A stretch of 37,492 nt of DNA from an uncultured Selenomonadaceae bacterium (GTDB lineage Bacteria > Bacillota > Negativicutes > Selenomonadales > Selenomonadaceae): positions 1-37,492 of the forward strand of contig CAJOPN010000112.1 of NCBI GenBank assembly GCA_905236285.1. Direction: 5' to 3'. The translations under genes and the position numbers were made by a program. Below are positions 1 to 7,436 of this stretch, in pieces. The first letter of the stretch is position 1. Each line of letters starts with the position of its first letter. Below the pieces are notes generated by a model, which was given only the letters and a program-made list of their open reading frames with translations, made no database searches and had not been told where the DNA came from.

Positions 1-54
1 GAGAGTGTTGAGCGTATGAATTGCGCTCATGTTGTTCTTTACGACCATTGCCAT
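1..54 (-). CDS. fliC: Flagellin, N-terminal fragment (gene runs off the left edge)
   Basis: Read from 54 leftwards, the 18 codons give MAMVVKNNMSAIHTLNTL. This is the typical start of bacterial flagellins, whose N-terminal D0 helix carries the N-N-x-x-A-x-x-T/L pattern. A strong ribosome binding site, AAGGAGGAAA, lies just upstream at about 60-69. The frame stays open to the window edge, so only the first 18 residues can be judged. Flagellin is the filament subunit exported by the flagellar type III apparatus. The gene is divergent from the DUF4405 gene at 349. The plus-strand gene at 27973 encodes a probable flagellin lysine methylase, which agrees with this call. The symbol could equally be hag. 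Confidence 0.85.
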   Translation of the reverse strand, partial: MAMVVKNNMSAIHTLNTL

Positions 55-199
55 TGTAATTTCCTCCTTGGTTTAAAACGATTGGCGTACATTCATTGCC
101 GCCTAAACTACATCATACACGAATAGGTAATTGTAATATTTGCAAATAACACAATTTCGGATTGAGTATATATTGAATCATTTGCCGGCTTATGATCGA

Positions 200-223
200 T
201 CACAGGCTGGCCATTTCCTGTGA
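200..223. promoter_or_regulatory. Perfect 7-bp inverted repeat upstream of flagellin
   Basis: TCACAGG at 200-206 and CCTGTGA at 217-223 are exact reverse complements separated by 10 bases that include the palindrome TGGCCA. It lies about 150 bp upstream of the flagellin start in an otherwise A/T-rich stretch. There is no T-run directly after it, so a protein-binding site is more likely than a terminator. The half-sites point the opposite way from a CRP/FNR-type site. The regulator is unknown. Confidence 0.45.
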
Positions 224-319
224 TTTCCCAATCTCTAAAAACTTTATCGAAAATTTTTAAAAAAAACTTAAGCATTTTGAAAAAATTTTTTAAAAAATTT
301 TAAATTTTTTTGTCAGAGG

Positions 320-341
320 TGTTATAATTTTTTATGAGGTG
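320..341 (+). promoter_or_regulatory. Extended -10 promoter and RBS for the DUF4405 operon
   Basis: TGTTATAAT (320-328) matches the extended -10 form TGnTATAAT. There is no good -35 at 16-18 bp. GAGGTG at 336-341 is the ribosome binding site and fixes the start at the TTG at 349, because the nearer ATG at 333 meets a stop after one codon. Confidence 0.6.
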
Positions 342-348
342 AATTTTT

Positions 349-753
349 TTGACTGAGAAAAATTTTTTCAGAAATTTTATTGCGCTTTTGATGTTAATTT
401 TATTTTCCGCTTGTTTGTCGAATATGTTTTTTAAATCAGACTTGCATGAAATTTCAGGCTGTACTTTTATAATCGTCGCGATAATTCATAATCTCGTCAA
501 CAGAAATTTTTATCGCAGAATTTCAAATGCAAAACTTACAAAATCGCTTTTGATGAATTGTATCTGCTTATTTTTATTTTCAATTACTCTCGGAGCATTA
601 ACCTTTTCGGGAGTTGCATTGTCAAATGATATTTTTGTTGATATGAAAATTCCCGATATTGTTAATTGGCGAATCGTTCATAAATTTTCAGCGATTGCCA
701 CTTTGCTTGTACTTGTAATTCATCTTCGTTGTTCGGTGAGGTCTGAAAAATGA
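349..753 (+). CDS. DUF4405-like cytochrome-b561-type small membrane protein
   Basis: A 134-aa protein starting with TTG, seven bases after GAGGTG. Four hydrophobic segments lie at about residues 9-27, 38-52, 69-91 and 112-127. Histidines sit near the membrane faces: H33 in LHEISG, H47 followed by NRNFY, H111 in RIVHK, and H125. This pattern of HE..G, H..xNR.W/FY and paired later histidines is what I recall for the DUF4405 family, thought to be related to heme-binding b-type cytochrome membrane domains. Heme binding is inference. The stop overlaps the start of the downstream dehydrogenase as ATGA, so the two are translationally coupled. The physiological electron partner is not visible here. 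It could instead be a non-heme four-helix membrane protein. Confidence 0.6.
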   Translation: MTEKNFFRNFIALLMLILFSACLSNMFFKSDLHEISGCTFIIVAIIHNLVNRNFYRRISNAKLTKSLLMNCICLFLFSITLGALTFSGVALSNDIFVDMKIPDIVNWRIVHKFSAIATLLVLVIHLRCSVRSEK

Positions 754-1457
754 AAACAGTTTTAATTACAGGCGGCACTTCGGGAATCGGATTTGCAGCT
801 GCGAAAATTTTTTTGAATAATGATTATCGTGTCGTGCTGATCAGTCGCTCCGAATTGAAAGGAAATCAAGCACTTAATACTTTAAATTCAAAAAATGCCG
901 TTTATATTTCGGCTGACGTAAAAAAAATTGAAGACTGTGAACGAATCGTAAAAAATTTTGAAATTGACGTGCTGATAAATTCTGCGGGAGTTTATTCCGA
1001 AGGTGCGATTGACTGCGTTGACGAAGATGAATTTTACAGAGTGATTGATACAAATGTCAAAGGTACTTTTTTTATGTGCCGAGCGGCGATTGAATCATTG
1101 AAAAAAACACGCGGCTCAATCATCAATATCGCAAGTGATGCCGGAATCAAAGGAAATTATTTTTGTGCATTATATTCAGCTAGTAAAGGTGCAATAGTTG
1201 CATTTACAAAATCTTTGGCGTTGGAACTTTCTTATATTCCCATACGTGTAAATTGTGTTGCTCCCGGCGACGTTTGGACTCCGATGACTGAAAATCAAAT
1301 TAAAAATTCGGGTGAAAGCATTGAAGATTTGAAAAAAATTTATCCGCTGAAAAGAATTGCGACGGCTGAGGAAGTGGCGGAGGCGATTTATTTTTTGACG
1401 AATGCAAATTTTATCACGGGAACAATTTTATCTGTTGACGGAGGTTTGACTGCTTGA
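750..1457 (+). CDS. Short-chain dehydrogenase/reductase (FabG-like SDR)
   Basis: A 235-aa classical SDR. The nucleotide-binding motif TGGTSGIG is at residues 7-14, NSAG at 77-80, N102 in the active-site loop, S129, and the catalytic Y142-x3-K146 in YSASK. The C-terminal motif ITGTILSVDGG is typical of the 3-oxoacyl-ACP reductase-like branch. These enzymes reduce or oxidise a carbonyl or hydroxyl with NAD(P)(H) in the cytosol; the substrate cannot be read from sequence. The ATG overlaps the previous stop (ATGA), and the next gene starts at a TTG overlapping this gene's TGA. Placement just before a diacylglycerol-glycosyltransferase-like gene suggests a lipid or envelope role, but that is inference. 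GAGGT lies eight bases before the start. Confidence 0.8.
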   Translation: MKTVLITGGTSGIGFAAAKIFLNNDYRVVLISRSELKGNQALNTLNSKNAVYISADVKKIEDCERIVKNFEIDVLINSAGVYSEGAIDCVDEDEFYRVIDTNVKGTFFMCRAAIESLKKTRGSIINIASDAGIKGNYFCALYSASKGAIVAFTKSLALELSYIPIRVNCVAPGDVWTPMTENQIKNSGESIEDLKKIYPLKRIATAEEVAEAIYFLTNANFITGTILSVDGGLTA

Positions 1458-2530
1458 AAATTTTAATATTGTCGGCATCAATCGGCTCCGGACATATGCA
1501 GGCGGCTGAGGCTTTGGCTGAACAATTCGATGATGATGAAATTCAAGTTTTGGATTTTATGGACAAAAAAATTTCATATTTAAATTGGCTGTTGAAAAAA
1601 ATTTATTTGACTGCGCTCGGCTTGATTCCCGATTTGTATGACAGAATTTATCGAGTTGCCGGAGTTCGTCGATTCGGCTCAATTACTCGGCTTATCTGGT
1701 CAACTTTGATGTATCTGCCTTTCACTAAACTTTTAAATAAATTTGATCCCGACATGATAATTTGTACTCATCCGTTTCCTGAGGCGGCGGCATCATTATG
1801 GAAATTTTTGCATCCGAAAAATTCAAATCGCTTTAAATTGGCGGCAGTTTTGACTGATTATTCACTTCACGAAATTTGGATTTATAACGGAGTTGATTTA
1901 TATTTCGTCGCAACTGATGAAATGAAACGTGAACTTGAAAATCACGGCGATTATAAAGTTTTCGCAACCGGAATACCTGTCAGAAATCAATTCGGAATGA
2001 ATTTGATTGAAGAACGTGAATTGAAAATTAACGATTCAATATTAATCATGGGCGGTGGTCTCGGATTGGGAGCATTTGAAGAAACTATTGAAGAACTTGA
2101 AAAAATTGATTTCAAAATAAAAATCACGGTCATCACGGGAAACAATCAGCGGCTTAAATCAAAATTGGAATCAATCAAATCAAAACACGAATTAAAAATT
2201 TTGGGATTCGTAGAAAACGTTTCAGAGACAATGCAAAGAGCAGATATTTTAATTTCAAAACCCGGTGCGTTGACACTCTCCGAATCATTCGCAGTCGGAT
2301 TGCCTATAATTTTATTGCCTCCGATTCCCGGTCCCGAATCTTTGAACGCTCAATATGCAGTCAATCACGGTGCAGCACTTTCAATTAAAAATGCAAATGA
2401 AATTTCAGACGCAATTAAAATCTTAAATGATTACGAAAAAATTAAATCAATGAGAAATTCAGCAAAAAAAATTTCTCGTCCGAATGCTGCAAAAAATATT
2501 TTTGATGAGATAAAAATTTTTTTAATGTGA
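1454..2530 (+). CDS. MGDG-synthase/UgtP-like diacylglycerol glycosyltransferase
   Basis: A 358-aa GT-B-fold glycosyltransferase of family GT28. The N-terminal domain begins MKILILSASIGSGH (GSGH at 11-14) and contains CTHPFPE, hallmarks of the MGDG_synth N-terminal domain. The C-terminal nucleotide-sugar domain has GGGLGLGAFEE at about 200-210, the acidic-helix region SKPGALTLSESFA at about 268-280, and a proline-rich GPESLNA loop. Relatives such as Bacillus UgtP move glucose from UDP-glucose to diacylglycerol at the inner face of the membrane, making glycolipids that can anchor polymers. The exact sugar and acceptor are not readable. The start is TTG, nine bases after GGAGG, overlapping the SDR stop. 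The gene ends 54 bp before the next -10 element, with no clear terminator. Confidence 0.75.
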   Translation: MKILILSASIGSGHMQAAEALAEQFDDDEIQVLDFMDKKISYLNWLLKKIYLTALGLIPDLYDRIYRVAGVRRFGSITRLIWSTLMYLPFTKLLNKFDPDMIICTHPFPEAAASLWKFLHPKNSNRFKLAAVLTDYSLHEIWIYNGVDLYFVATDEMKRELENHGDYKVFATGIPVRNQFGMNLIEERELKINDSILIMGGGLGLGAFEETIEELEKIDFKIKITVITGNNQRLKSKLESIKSKHELKILGFVENVSETMQRADILISKPGALTLSESFAVGLPIILLPPIPGPESLNAQYAVNHGAALSIKNANEISDAIKILNDYEKIKSMRNSAKKISRPNAAKNIFDEIKIFLM

Positions 2531-2539
2531 CTTTTTTTA

Positions 2540-2567
2540 TTGCAATTTACCAACTTTGTGATATAAT
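2540..2567 (+). promoter_or_regulatory. Promoter of the pyruvate:ferredoxin oxidoreductase gene
   Basis: TTGCAA (2540-2545), a 16-bp spacer and TATAAT (2562-2567) with an upstream TG (TGATATAAT), so a combined -35/extended -10 promoter. The predicted start of transcription is about 30 bases before the ATG at 2609. Confidence 0.7.
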
Positions 2568-2608
2568 AACTTGAATTTTGATAATTGAGAGGAGTTTACG
2601 AAAGTTTT

Positions 2609-5600
2609 ATGAGTAAGAAAATGAAGACAATGGACGGCAATCAAGCTGCTGCGTATGTGTCTTATGCGTTTACTGATGTTGCCGCAATTTATCCGATTAC
2701 GCCTTCAAGTCCGATGGCTGAACATGTTGACGAAATGGCGGCGAAAGGTGTTAAAAATATTTTCGGTCAAAAAGTACGTTTGATCGAATTGCAATCTGAA
2801 GGAGGAGCTGCAGGAACTGTTCACGGTTCACTTCAAGCAGGTGCATTGACTACAACCTATACTGCATCACAAGGTTTTTTGTTGATGATTCCAAATTTAT
2901 ATAAAATTGCCGGTGAACTTTTGCCCGGTGTTTTTCATGTTAGTGCTCGTGCGCTTGCAACTTCTACGCTGAATATTTTCGGCGATCATCAAGATGTAAT
3001 GGCAGCTCGTCAAACAGGCTGTGCAATGCTCGCTGAGGCAAGTGTTCAGGAAGTTATGGATTTGTCGGCAGTCGCTCATCTCGCTGCTATTAAAGGTCGT
3101 ATTCCTTTTATTAATTTCTTCGACGGTTTCAGAACTTCACATGAAATTCAAAAAATTGAAGTCGTTAATTATGATGACCTCGCAAAAATCGTTGACTATG
3201 ATGCAATAGATGAATTTCGTCGTCGTGCATTGAATCCGGATCATCCCGTCATTCGCGGTACGGCTACAAATCCCGATGTTTATTTCCAAATGCGCGAAAC
3301 TGCCAATGAATATTACGATAAACTTCCTGAAATTGTTGAATCGGCTATGGCTGATGTTTCAAAAATTACAGGTCGCGAACATCATTTGTTTGATTATTAC
3401 GGCGCAAAAGATGCCGATCGAATTATTATTGCAATCGGTTCAGTTTGTCAGACTGCTCTTGAGGCGGCTGAATATCTCAACAGTCAAGGTGAAAAAGTCG
3501 GCGTTGTGAGCGTTCATCTTTTCAGACCTTTCTCCTTGAAACATTTCTTTAATGCAATTCCTAAAACCGTCAAAAAAATTGCAGTCCTCGACAGAACAAA
3601 AGAATCAGGCGCAACGGGTGAACCGCTTTATCTTGAAGTAAAATCCGCATTCTATGACAGCGACATTAAACCGTTGATTGTCGGCGGACGTTACGGACTT
3701 GGCGGAAAAGATACAACGCCTGATCAAATGCTTGCAATTTATCACGAACTCACAAAAGAAAATCCGATGAACGGTTTCACGATCGGAATTAATGATGACT
3801 TGACAAATAAATCTCTCGTTGCAGAAAATCACGACGTTGATTTGACTCCCGAAGGAACTACCGCCTGCAAATTCTGGGGACTCGGTTCAGACGGAACGGT
3901 CGGCGCAAATAAATCTGCAATCAAAATTATCGGCGACAATACAAATCTTTATGCACAGGCTTATTTCGCTTACGATTCAAAAAAATCCGGCGGAATTACA
4001 ATGTCACATCTCAGATTCGGCGAAAAACCGATTACTTCTCCTTATCTCATCACCAAACCTGATTTTGTATCATGTTCTCAAAAATCATATGTTCATCATT
4101 ACAATTTAATTGCAGGTATGAAACCGAACGGAACATTTTTACTCAATACCGATTGGAATGATGAAAAACTCGGCTGGAAACTTCCTGCTTATATGAAACG
4201 TTACATCGCCGAAAACAATATTAATGTTTACACAGTCAACGCAGTTAAAATTGCAGGTGAACTCGGACTCGGCGGACGTTTCAATATGGTTATGCAAGCC
4301 GCTTTCTTTAAACTCGCAAATATTATTCCGATTGATGAGGCTGTCAAATATCTTAAAGATGCAGTTGTAACTTCATACGGCAAAAAGGGACAAAATATTG
4401 TCGATATGAACTGCGGAGCAATCGATCAAGGTATCGCGGCACTTCATAAAGTTGATTATCCCGTCGAAGAATGGAAAAATGCACAAGATAAAACTGAAGA
4501 AGTCAGGGAAGAACCGAAATTTATTACAGACATTCAAGAAGTAATGAATCGTCAGGAAGGTGACGGACTGCCGGTAAGTACATTTAAAGATTTAGCTGAC
4601 GGAACTTTCCCTGTCGGCGGTAGTGCTTATGAAAAACGCGGTACTGCAATTAAAGTTCCTGTTTGGGATCAAAGTAAATGTATCGGCTGCAATCAATGTT
4701 CATTTGTATGTCCGCATGCTGCAATTCGTCCGATTCTCACTACTCCCGATGAATTGAAAAATGCTCCCGAAGGAATGAAATCTATTCCGTCAAAAATTTC
4801 AAAAGGTGCTTACAATCTTACAATCGCCGTTTCGACTCTCGATTGTCTCGGCTGCGGAAATTGCGCTCAAGTTTGTCCGAAGCAGGCTCTTACAATGTCG
4901 CCGCTCAATGATGAACAAAAAGCCGCTCAAAAATATTTTGATTACGGAGTTGATCATAAAAAAGTTGCTCCGAAAGTCAATCCGACGAAAAATACAACAG
5001 TTATCGGTTCACAATTTGAAAAACCTCTCTTTGAGTTCAGCGGAGCATGTGCAGGTTGCGGTGAAACTCCTTATGCAAAATTGTTGACGCAGCTTTTCGG
5101 CGATCGAATGATGATTGCAAATGCAACCGGTTGTTCATCAATCTGGGGTGCATCGGCTCCCGCAATGCCTTACACGACCAATTTCAAAGGACATGGACCG
5201 GCTTGGGGAAATTCACTCTTTGAAGACAATGCCGAATTCGGTCTCGGAATGTTCTTGGGAGTCAAGTCTGTTCGTGAATCCATCGCCGCTGATGTTCAAG
5301 CCGTCCTTGATGAAGGAAAAATTTCCGATGAATTGAAAACGGCATTGACTGATTGGAAAGAAAATATAAATGTCGGTGAAAATACTCGTGAACGTGCAGA
5401 CAAATTGACTGAATTGCTTTCTGCTCAAAAAGGCGATGACAAATTACTCAATAAAATTTATAATAATCGCGACTTTTTCGTCAAGCGTTCACAATGGATT
5501 CTCGGCGGTGACGGCTGGGCTTATGATATTGGTTACGGCGGACTTGATCACGTTCTTGCAAGCGGTGAAGATGTAAACGTTTTTGTATTTGATACGGAAG

Positions 5601-6136
5601 TTTATTCAAACACAGGCGGTCAAGCATCGAAATCAACACCGGCGGCGGCAATCGCACAATTCGCAGCGACAGGCAAACGTACGAAGAAAAAAGATCTCGG
5701 AATGATGGCTGTAAGCTACGGTTATGTTTACGTTGCACAAGTTGACATGGGTTCTGACCAAAATCAACTCTTGAAAGCAATTACTGAGGCAGAGGCATAT
5801 CCCGGACCGTCTTTGATTGTTGCTTACGCTCCTTGTATCAATCACGGAATCCGCAAAGGAATGGGAAATTCTCAACTCGAAGGAAAACTCGCCGTTCAAT
5901 GCGGTTACTGGGCTAATTGGAGATTCAATCCTCAACTCGTTGATTCAGGTAAAAATCCTTTCACTCTTGATTCCAAAGAACCTGATTTTGAAAAGTTCCA
6001 GGAATTTTTGCAAGGCGAAGTTCGTTATGCGTCATTGAAACGAAATAATCCTTCAGCCGCCGAAGAATTGTTTGCAAAAGTTCAAAAAGATGCTGAAGAC
6101 AGAATTGCAGGTTACAAAAAACTCGCAGGAAAATAA
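2609..6136 (+). CDS. nifJ: Pyruvate:ferredoxin (flavodoxin) oxidoreductase, single chain
   Basis: A 1175-aa protein, the usual length of single-chain PFOR. It oxidatively decarboxylates pyruvate to acetyl-CoA and CO2, reducing ferredoxin or flavodoxin, in the cytosol of anaerobes. In order: pyruvate-binding N-terminal domain (TPSSPMAEHVD), domain II, gamma domain, then two 4Fe-4S motifs at C691/C694/C697/C701 and C746/C749/C752/C756. The TPP domain follows with CAGCGE (C814, C817), GGDGWAYDIGYGG near 966 and YSNTGGQ near 1000. I chose the ATG at 2609 because it gives the family N-terminus MSKKMKTMDGNQAAAYV. AGAGGAG lies about 14 bases upstream, rather far. A TTG at 2585 in frame would add eight residues that overlap the ribosome binding site. 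It has its own promoter and terminator, so it is monocistronic. Confidence 0.97.
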   Translation: MSKKMKTMDGNQAAAYVSYAFTDVAAIYPITPSSPMAEHVDEMAAKGVKNIFGQKVRLIELQSEGGAAGTVHGSLQAGALTTTYTASQGFLLMIPNLYKIAGELLPGVFHVSARALATSTLNIFGDHQDVMAARQTGCAMLAEASVQEVMDLSAVAHLAAIKGRIPFINFFDGFRTSHEIQKIEVVNYDDLAKIVDYDAIDEFRRRALNPDHPVIRGTATNPDVYFQMRETANEYYDKLPEIVESAMADVSKITGREHHLFDYYGAKDADRIIIAIGSVCQTALEAAEYLNSQGEKVGVVSVHLFRPFSLKHFFNAIPKTVKKIAVLDRTKESGATGEPLYLEVKSAFYDSDIKPLIVGGRYGLGGKDTTPDQMLAIYHELTKENPMNGFTIGINDDLTNKSLVAENHDVDLTPEGTTACKFWGLGSDGTVGANKSAIKIIGDNTNLYAQAYFAYDSKKSGGITMSHLRFGEKPITSPYLITKPDFVSCSQKSYVHHYNLIAGMKPNGTFLLNTDWNDEKLGWKLPAYMKRYIAENNINVYTVNAVKIAGELGLGGRFNMVMQAAFFKLANIIPIDEAVKYLKDAVVTSYGKKGQNIVDMNCGAIDQGIAALHKVDYPVEEWKNAQDKTEEVREEPKFITDIQEVMNRQEGDGLPVSTFKDLADGTFPVGGSAYEKRGTAIKVPVWDQSKCIGCNQCSFVCPHAAIRPILTTPDELKNAPEGMKSIPSKISKGAYNLTIAVSTLDCLGCGNCAQVCPKQALTMSPLNDEQKAAQKYFDYGVDHKKVAPKVNPTKNTTVIGSQFEKPLFEFSGACAGCGETPYAKLLTQLFGDRMMIANATGCSSIWGASAPAMPYTTNFKGHGPAWGNSLFEDNAEFGLGMFLGVKSVRESIAADVQAVLDEGKISDELKTALTDWKENINVGENTRERADKLTELLSAQKGDDKLLNKIYNNRDFFVKRSQWILGGDGWAYDIGYGGLDHVLASGEDVNVFVFDTEVYSNTGGQASKSTPAAAIAQFAATGKRTKKKDLGMMAVSYGYVYVAQVDMGSDQNQLLKAITEAEAYPGPSLIVAYAPCINHGIRKGMGNSQLEGKLAVQCGYWANWRFNPQLVDSGKNPFTLDSKEPDFEKFQEFLQGEVRYASLKRNNPSAAEELFAKVQKDAEDRIAGYKKLAGK

Positions 6137-6160
6137 TTTTTTAAAATAAATTTCTTCAAT

Positions 6161-6198
6161 AAAAAACAGACATTCGGATTGAGTGCCTGTTTTTTTTT
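6161..6198. terminator. Terminator between convergent nifJ and hisZ
   Basis: A stem of AAAAAACAG-x-CA pairs with TG-x-CTGTTTTTT around an 11-base loop, followed by a run of T. The complementary A-run at 6161-6166 lets it act for the minus-strand hisZ operon too. The core is only five G/C-containing pairs with one mismatch, so strength is uncertain. Confidence 0.65.
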
Positions 6199-6214
6199 AT
6201 TTTCAAAAATTTTT

Positions 6215-7393
6215 TTATTCGATGTAAATCAATTCGCTGTAATTTTTTTCAATTTGAGATTTTTCGGCTTCGTCTTTACTCTGTGCCGACAATGAAAGTT
6301 CAACCGTCTTTCCTTCATTTCTTAACTTTTGAGCAGTTTTAATTGCGTCGTTGAGTTTATTCAGTTCATAGCCGATATAAATATCTCGTTTTGATGAAAA
6401 TTTTTCCGGCTTTTGATTTTCTTTTGCAAGCAAAATTCTTTCGATTCCGAGCGCAAAACCTGTTGCAGGACATGCCAAGCCGAAATCTTTAAGCATGTGA
6501 TCATATCTTCCGCCGCCTGCAAGTGAATATCCCAATCCCGAAGAATATGCCTCAAACAACATTCCCGTATAATATCCGAAATTGCGAATCAATCCGAGAT
6601 CGAAAACTATTTTTTCTGCGACTCCGTAAACTTCAAGCAGCCGATAAATTTCTGAAAGATTATCCAATGCTCGCCGGCTTCTTGCATTGAGTACCATTGA
6701 ATGAGCTTTTTCCAAAATTTCGATTCCGCCGTGAAGATATGGAATTTGTTTCAAAGAATCAGCCGCTGTTTTCGACAAATTCAATTCATCAATTTTATTT
6801 TCAAATGCAACTATGTCATGTGATTCTATTGCCGTTTTTAAAAAATTTTTTGTCTCTTCATTCAAATTATTTTGTTCCATCATTCCGCTTGCAAATTCTG
6901 CCTGCCCCAGACACAATTCAAAATCATTCAAATCAGCCGCCTTGAGACATTCAATCGCCAAAAAAATTATTTCGGCATCTGCACAAATTGATGATGAGCC
7001 CAAAAGTTCAACACCTGCCTGATGAAATTCGCATTGCCGTCCCGTTATCGTCTGTTCGTATCTGAAAACATTTGTGCTGTATGATAATTTCAACGGCATC
7101 GGAGAATTTTTTAAGCGATTTGAAACCAATCTTGCAATCGGAGTTGTCATCTCGTGACGCAATGCCAATGTTCGATTACTTCTGTCAAACATTTTGAAAA
7201 GATTTGATTCAATCGTTCGTGAACTTCCCATTGTCAATGTTTCGAGATATTCTATCGTCGGTGTTACCACTTCTTCATATCCGTGCTTTTTAAAAATTTC
7301 CAAAATTTTTTGTTCGATTGCGCGTTTTTCGGCTGCCTGTCTCGGTAAAAAATCATGCGTGCCGTATGGTGTCTCCAATATTTGATTATTCAA
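6215..7393 (-). CDS. hisZ: ATP phosphoribosyltransferase regulatory subunit (HisZ)
   Basis: A 392-aa paralogue of histidyl-tRNA synthetase. It keeps the class II core: TPYGTHDFLP at the start, FRYEQTITGRQCEFHQAGVE as the motif-2 region, YYTGMLFEAY, and GGGRYDHML...PATGFALGIERIL as motif 3. The C-terminal part after motif 3 is only about 60 residues, with no full anticodon-binding domain, and the FG..PATGF form is typical of HisZ. HisZ makes the short form of HisG active and histidine-sensitive in the first step of histidine synthesis. No hisG or other his gene is in the window. The start is the TTG six bases after GAGGTG; a GTG at 7402 lies inside that ribosome binding site. It is the last gene of the long minus-strand operon. 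A true HisRS is a less likely alternative. Confidence 0.82.
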   Translation of the reverse strand: MNNQILETPYGTHDFLPRQAAEKRAIEQKILEIFKKHGYEEVVTPTIEYLETLTMGSSRTIESNLFKMFDRSNRTLALRHEMTTPIARLVSNRLKNSPMPLKLSYSTNVFRYEQTITGRQCEFHQAGVELLGSSSICADAEIIFLAIECLKAADLNDFELCLGQAEFASGMMEQNNLNEETKNFLKTAIESHDIVAFENKIDELNLSKTAADSLKQIPYLHGGIEILEKAHSMVLNARSRRALDNLSEIYRLLEVYGVAEKIVFDLGLIRNFGYYTGMLFEAYSSGLGYSLAGGGRYDHMLKDFGLACPATGFALGIERILLAKENQKPEKFSSKRDIYIGYELNKLNDAIKTAQKLRNEGKTVELSLSAQSKDEAEKSQIEKNYSELIYIE

Positions 7394-7436
7394 TTTCTTC
7401 ACCTCAATTTTATTTTATGCAAAAATTTTTTCAATG

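Larger units (their letters stand above)
55..348. other. 294-bp intergenic region between divergent flagellin and DUF4405 genes
   Basis: No gene is visible on either strand. The left half (55-240) is of mixed composition and is the flagellin leader and promoter region. It holds the flagellin ribosome binding site, a small GGCG/CGCC inverted repeat (84-87 and 100-103, in the transcribed leader) and the larger inverted repeat at 200-223. The right half (240-345) is almost pure A/T with runs of A and T, and carries the extended -10 promoter of the next gene. I could not identify a convincing sigma-28 promoter for flagellin. Confidence 0.7.

Noticed and set aside
121..240. Sigma-28 promoter for flagellin
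   Set aside because: A CCGAAAT resembling the -10 is present on the minus strand, but no TAAA lies at the required 14-16 bp upstream, so I do not call it.
6215..7393. Histidyl-tRNA synthetase rather than HisZ
   Set aside because: The short C-terminus without an anticodon-binding domain and the HisZ-like motif-3 context favour HisZ.
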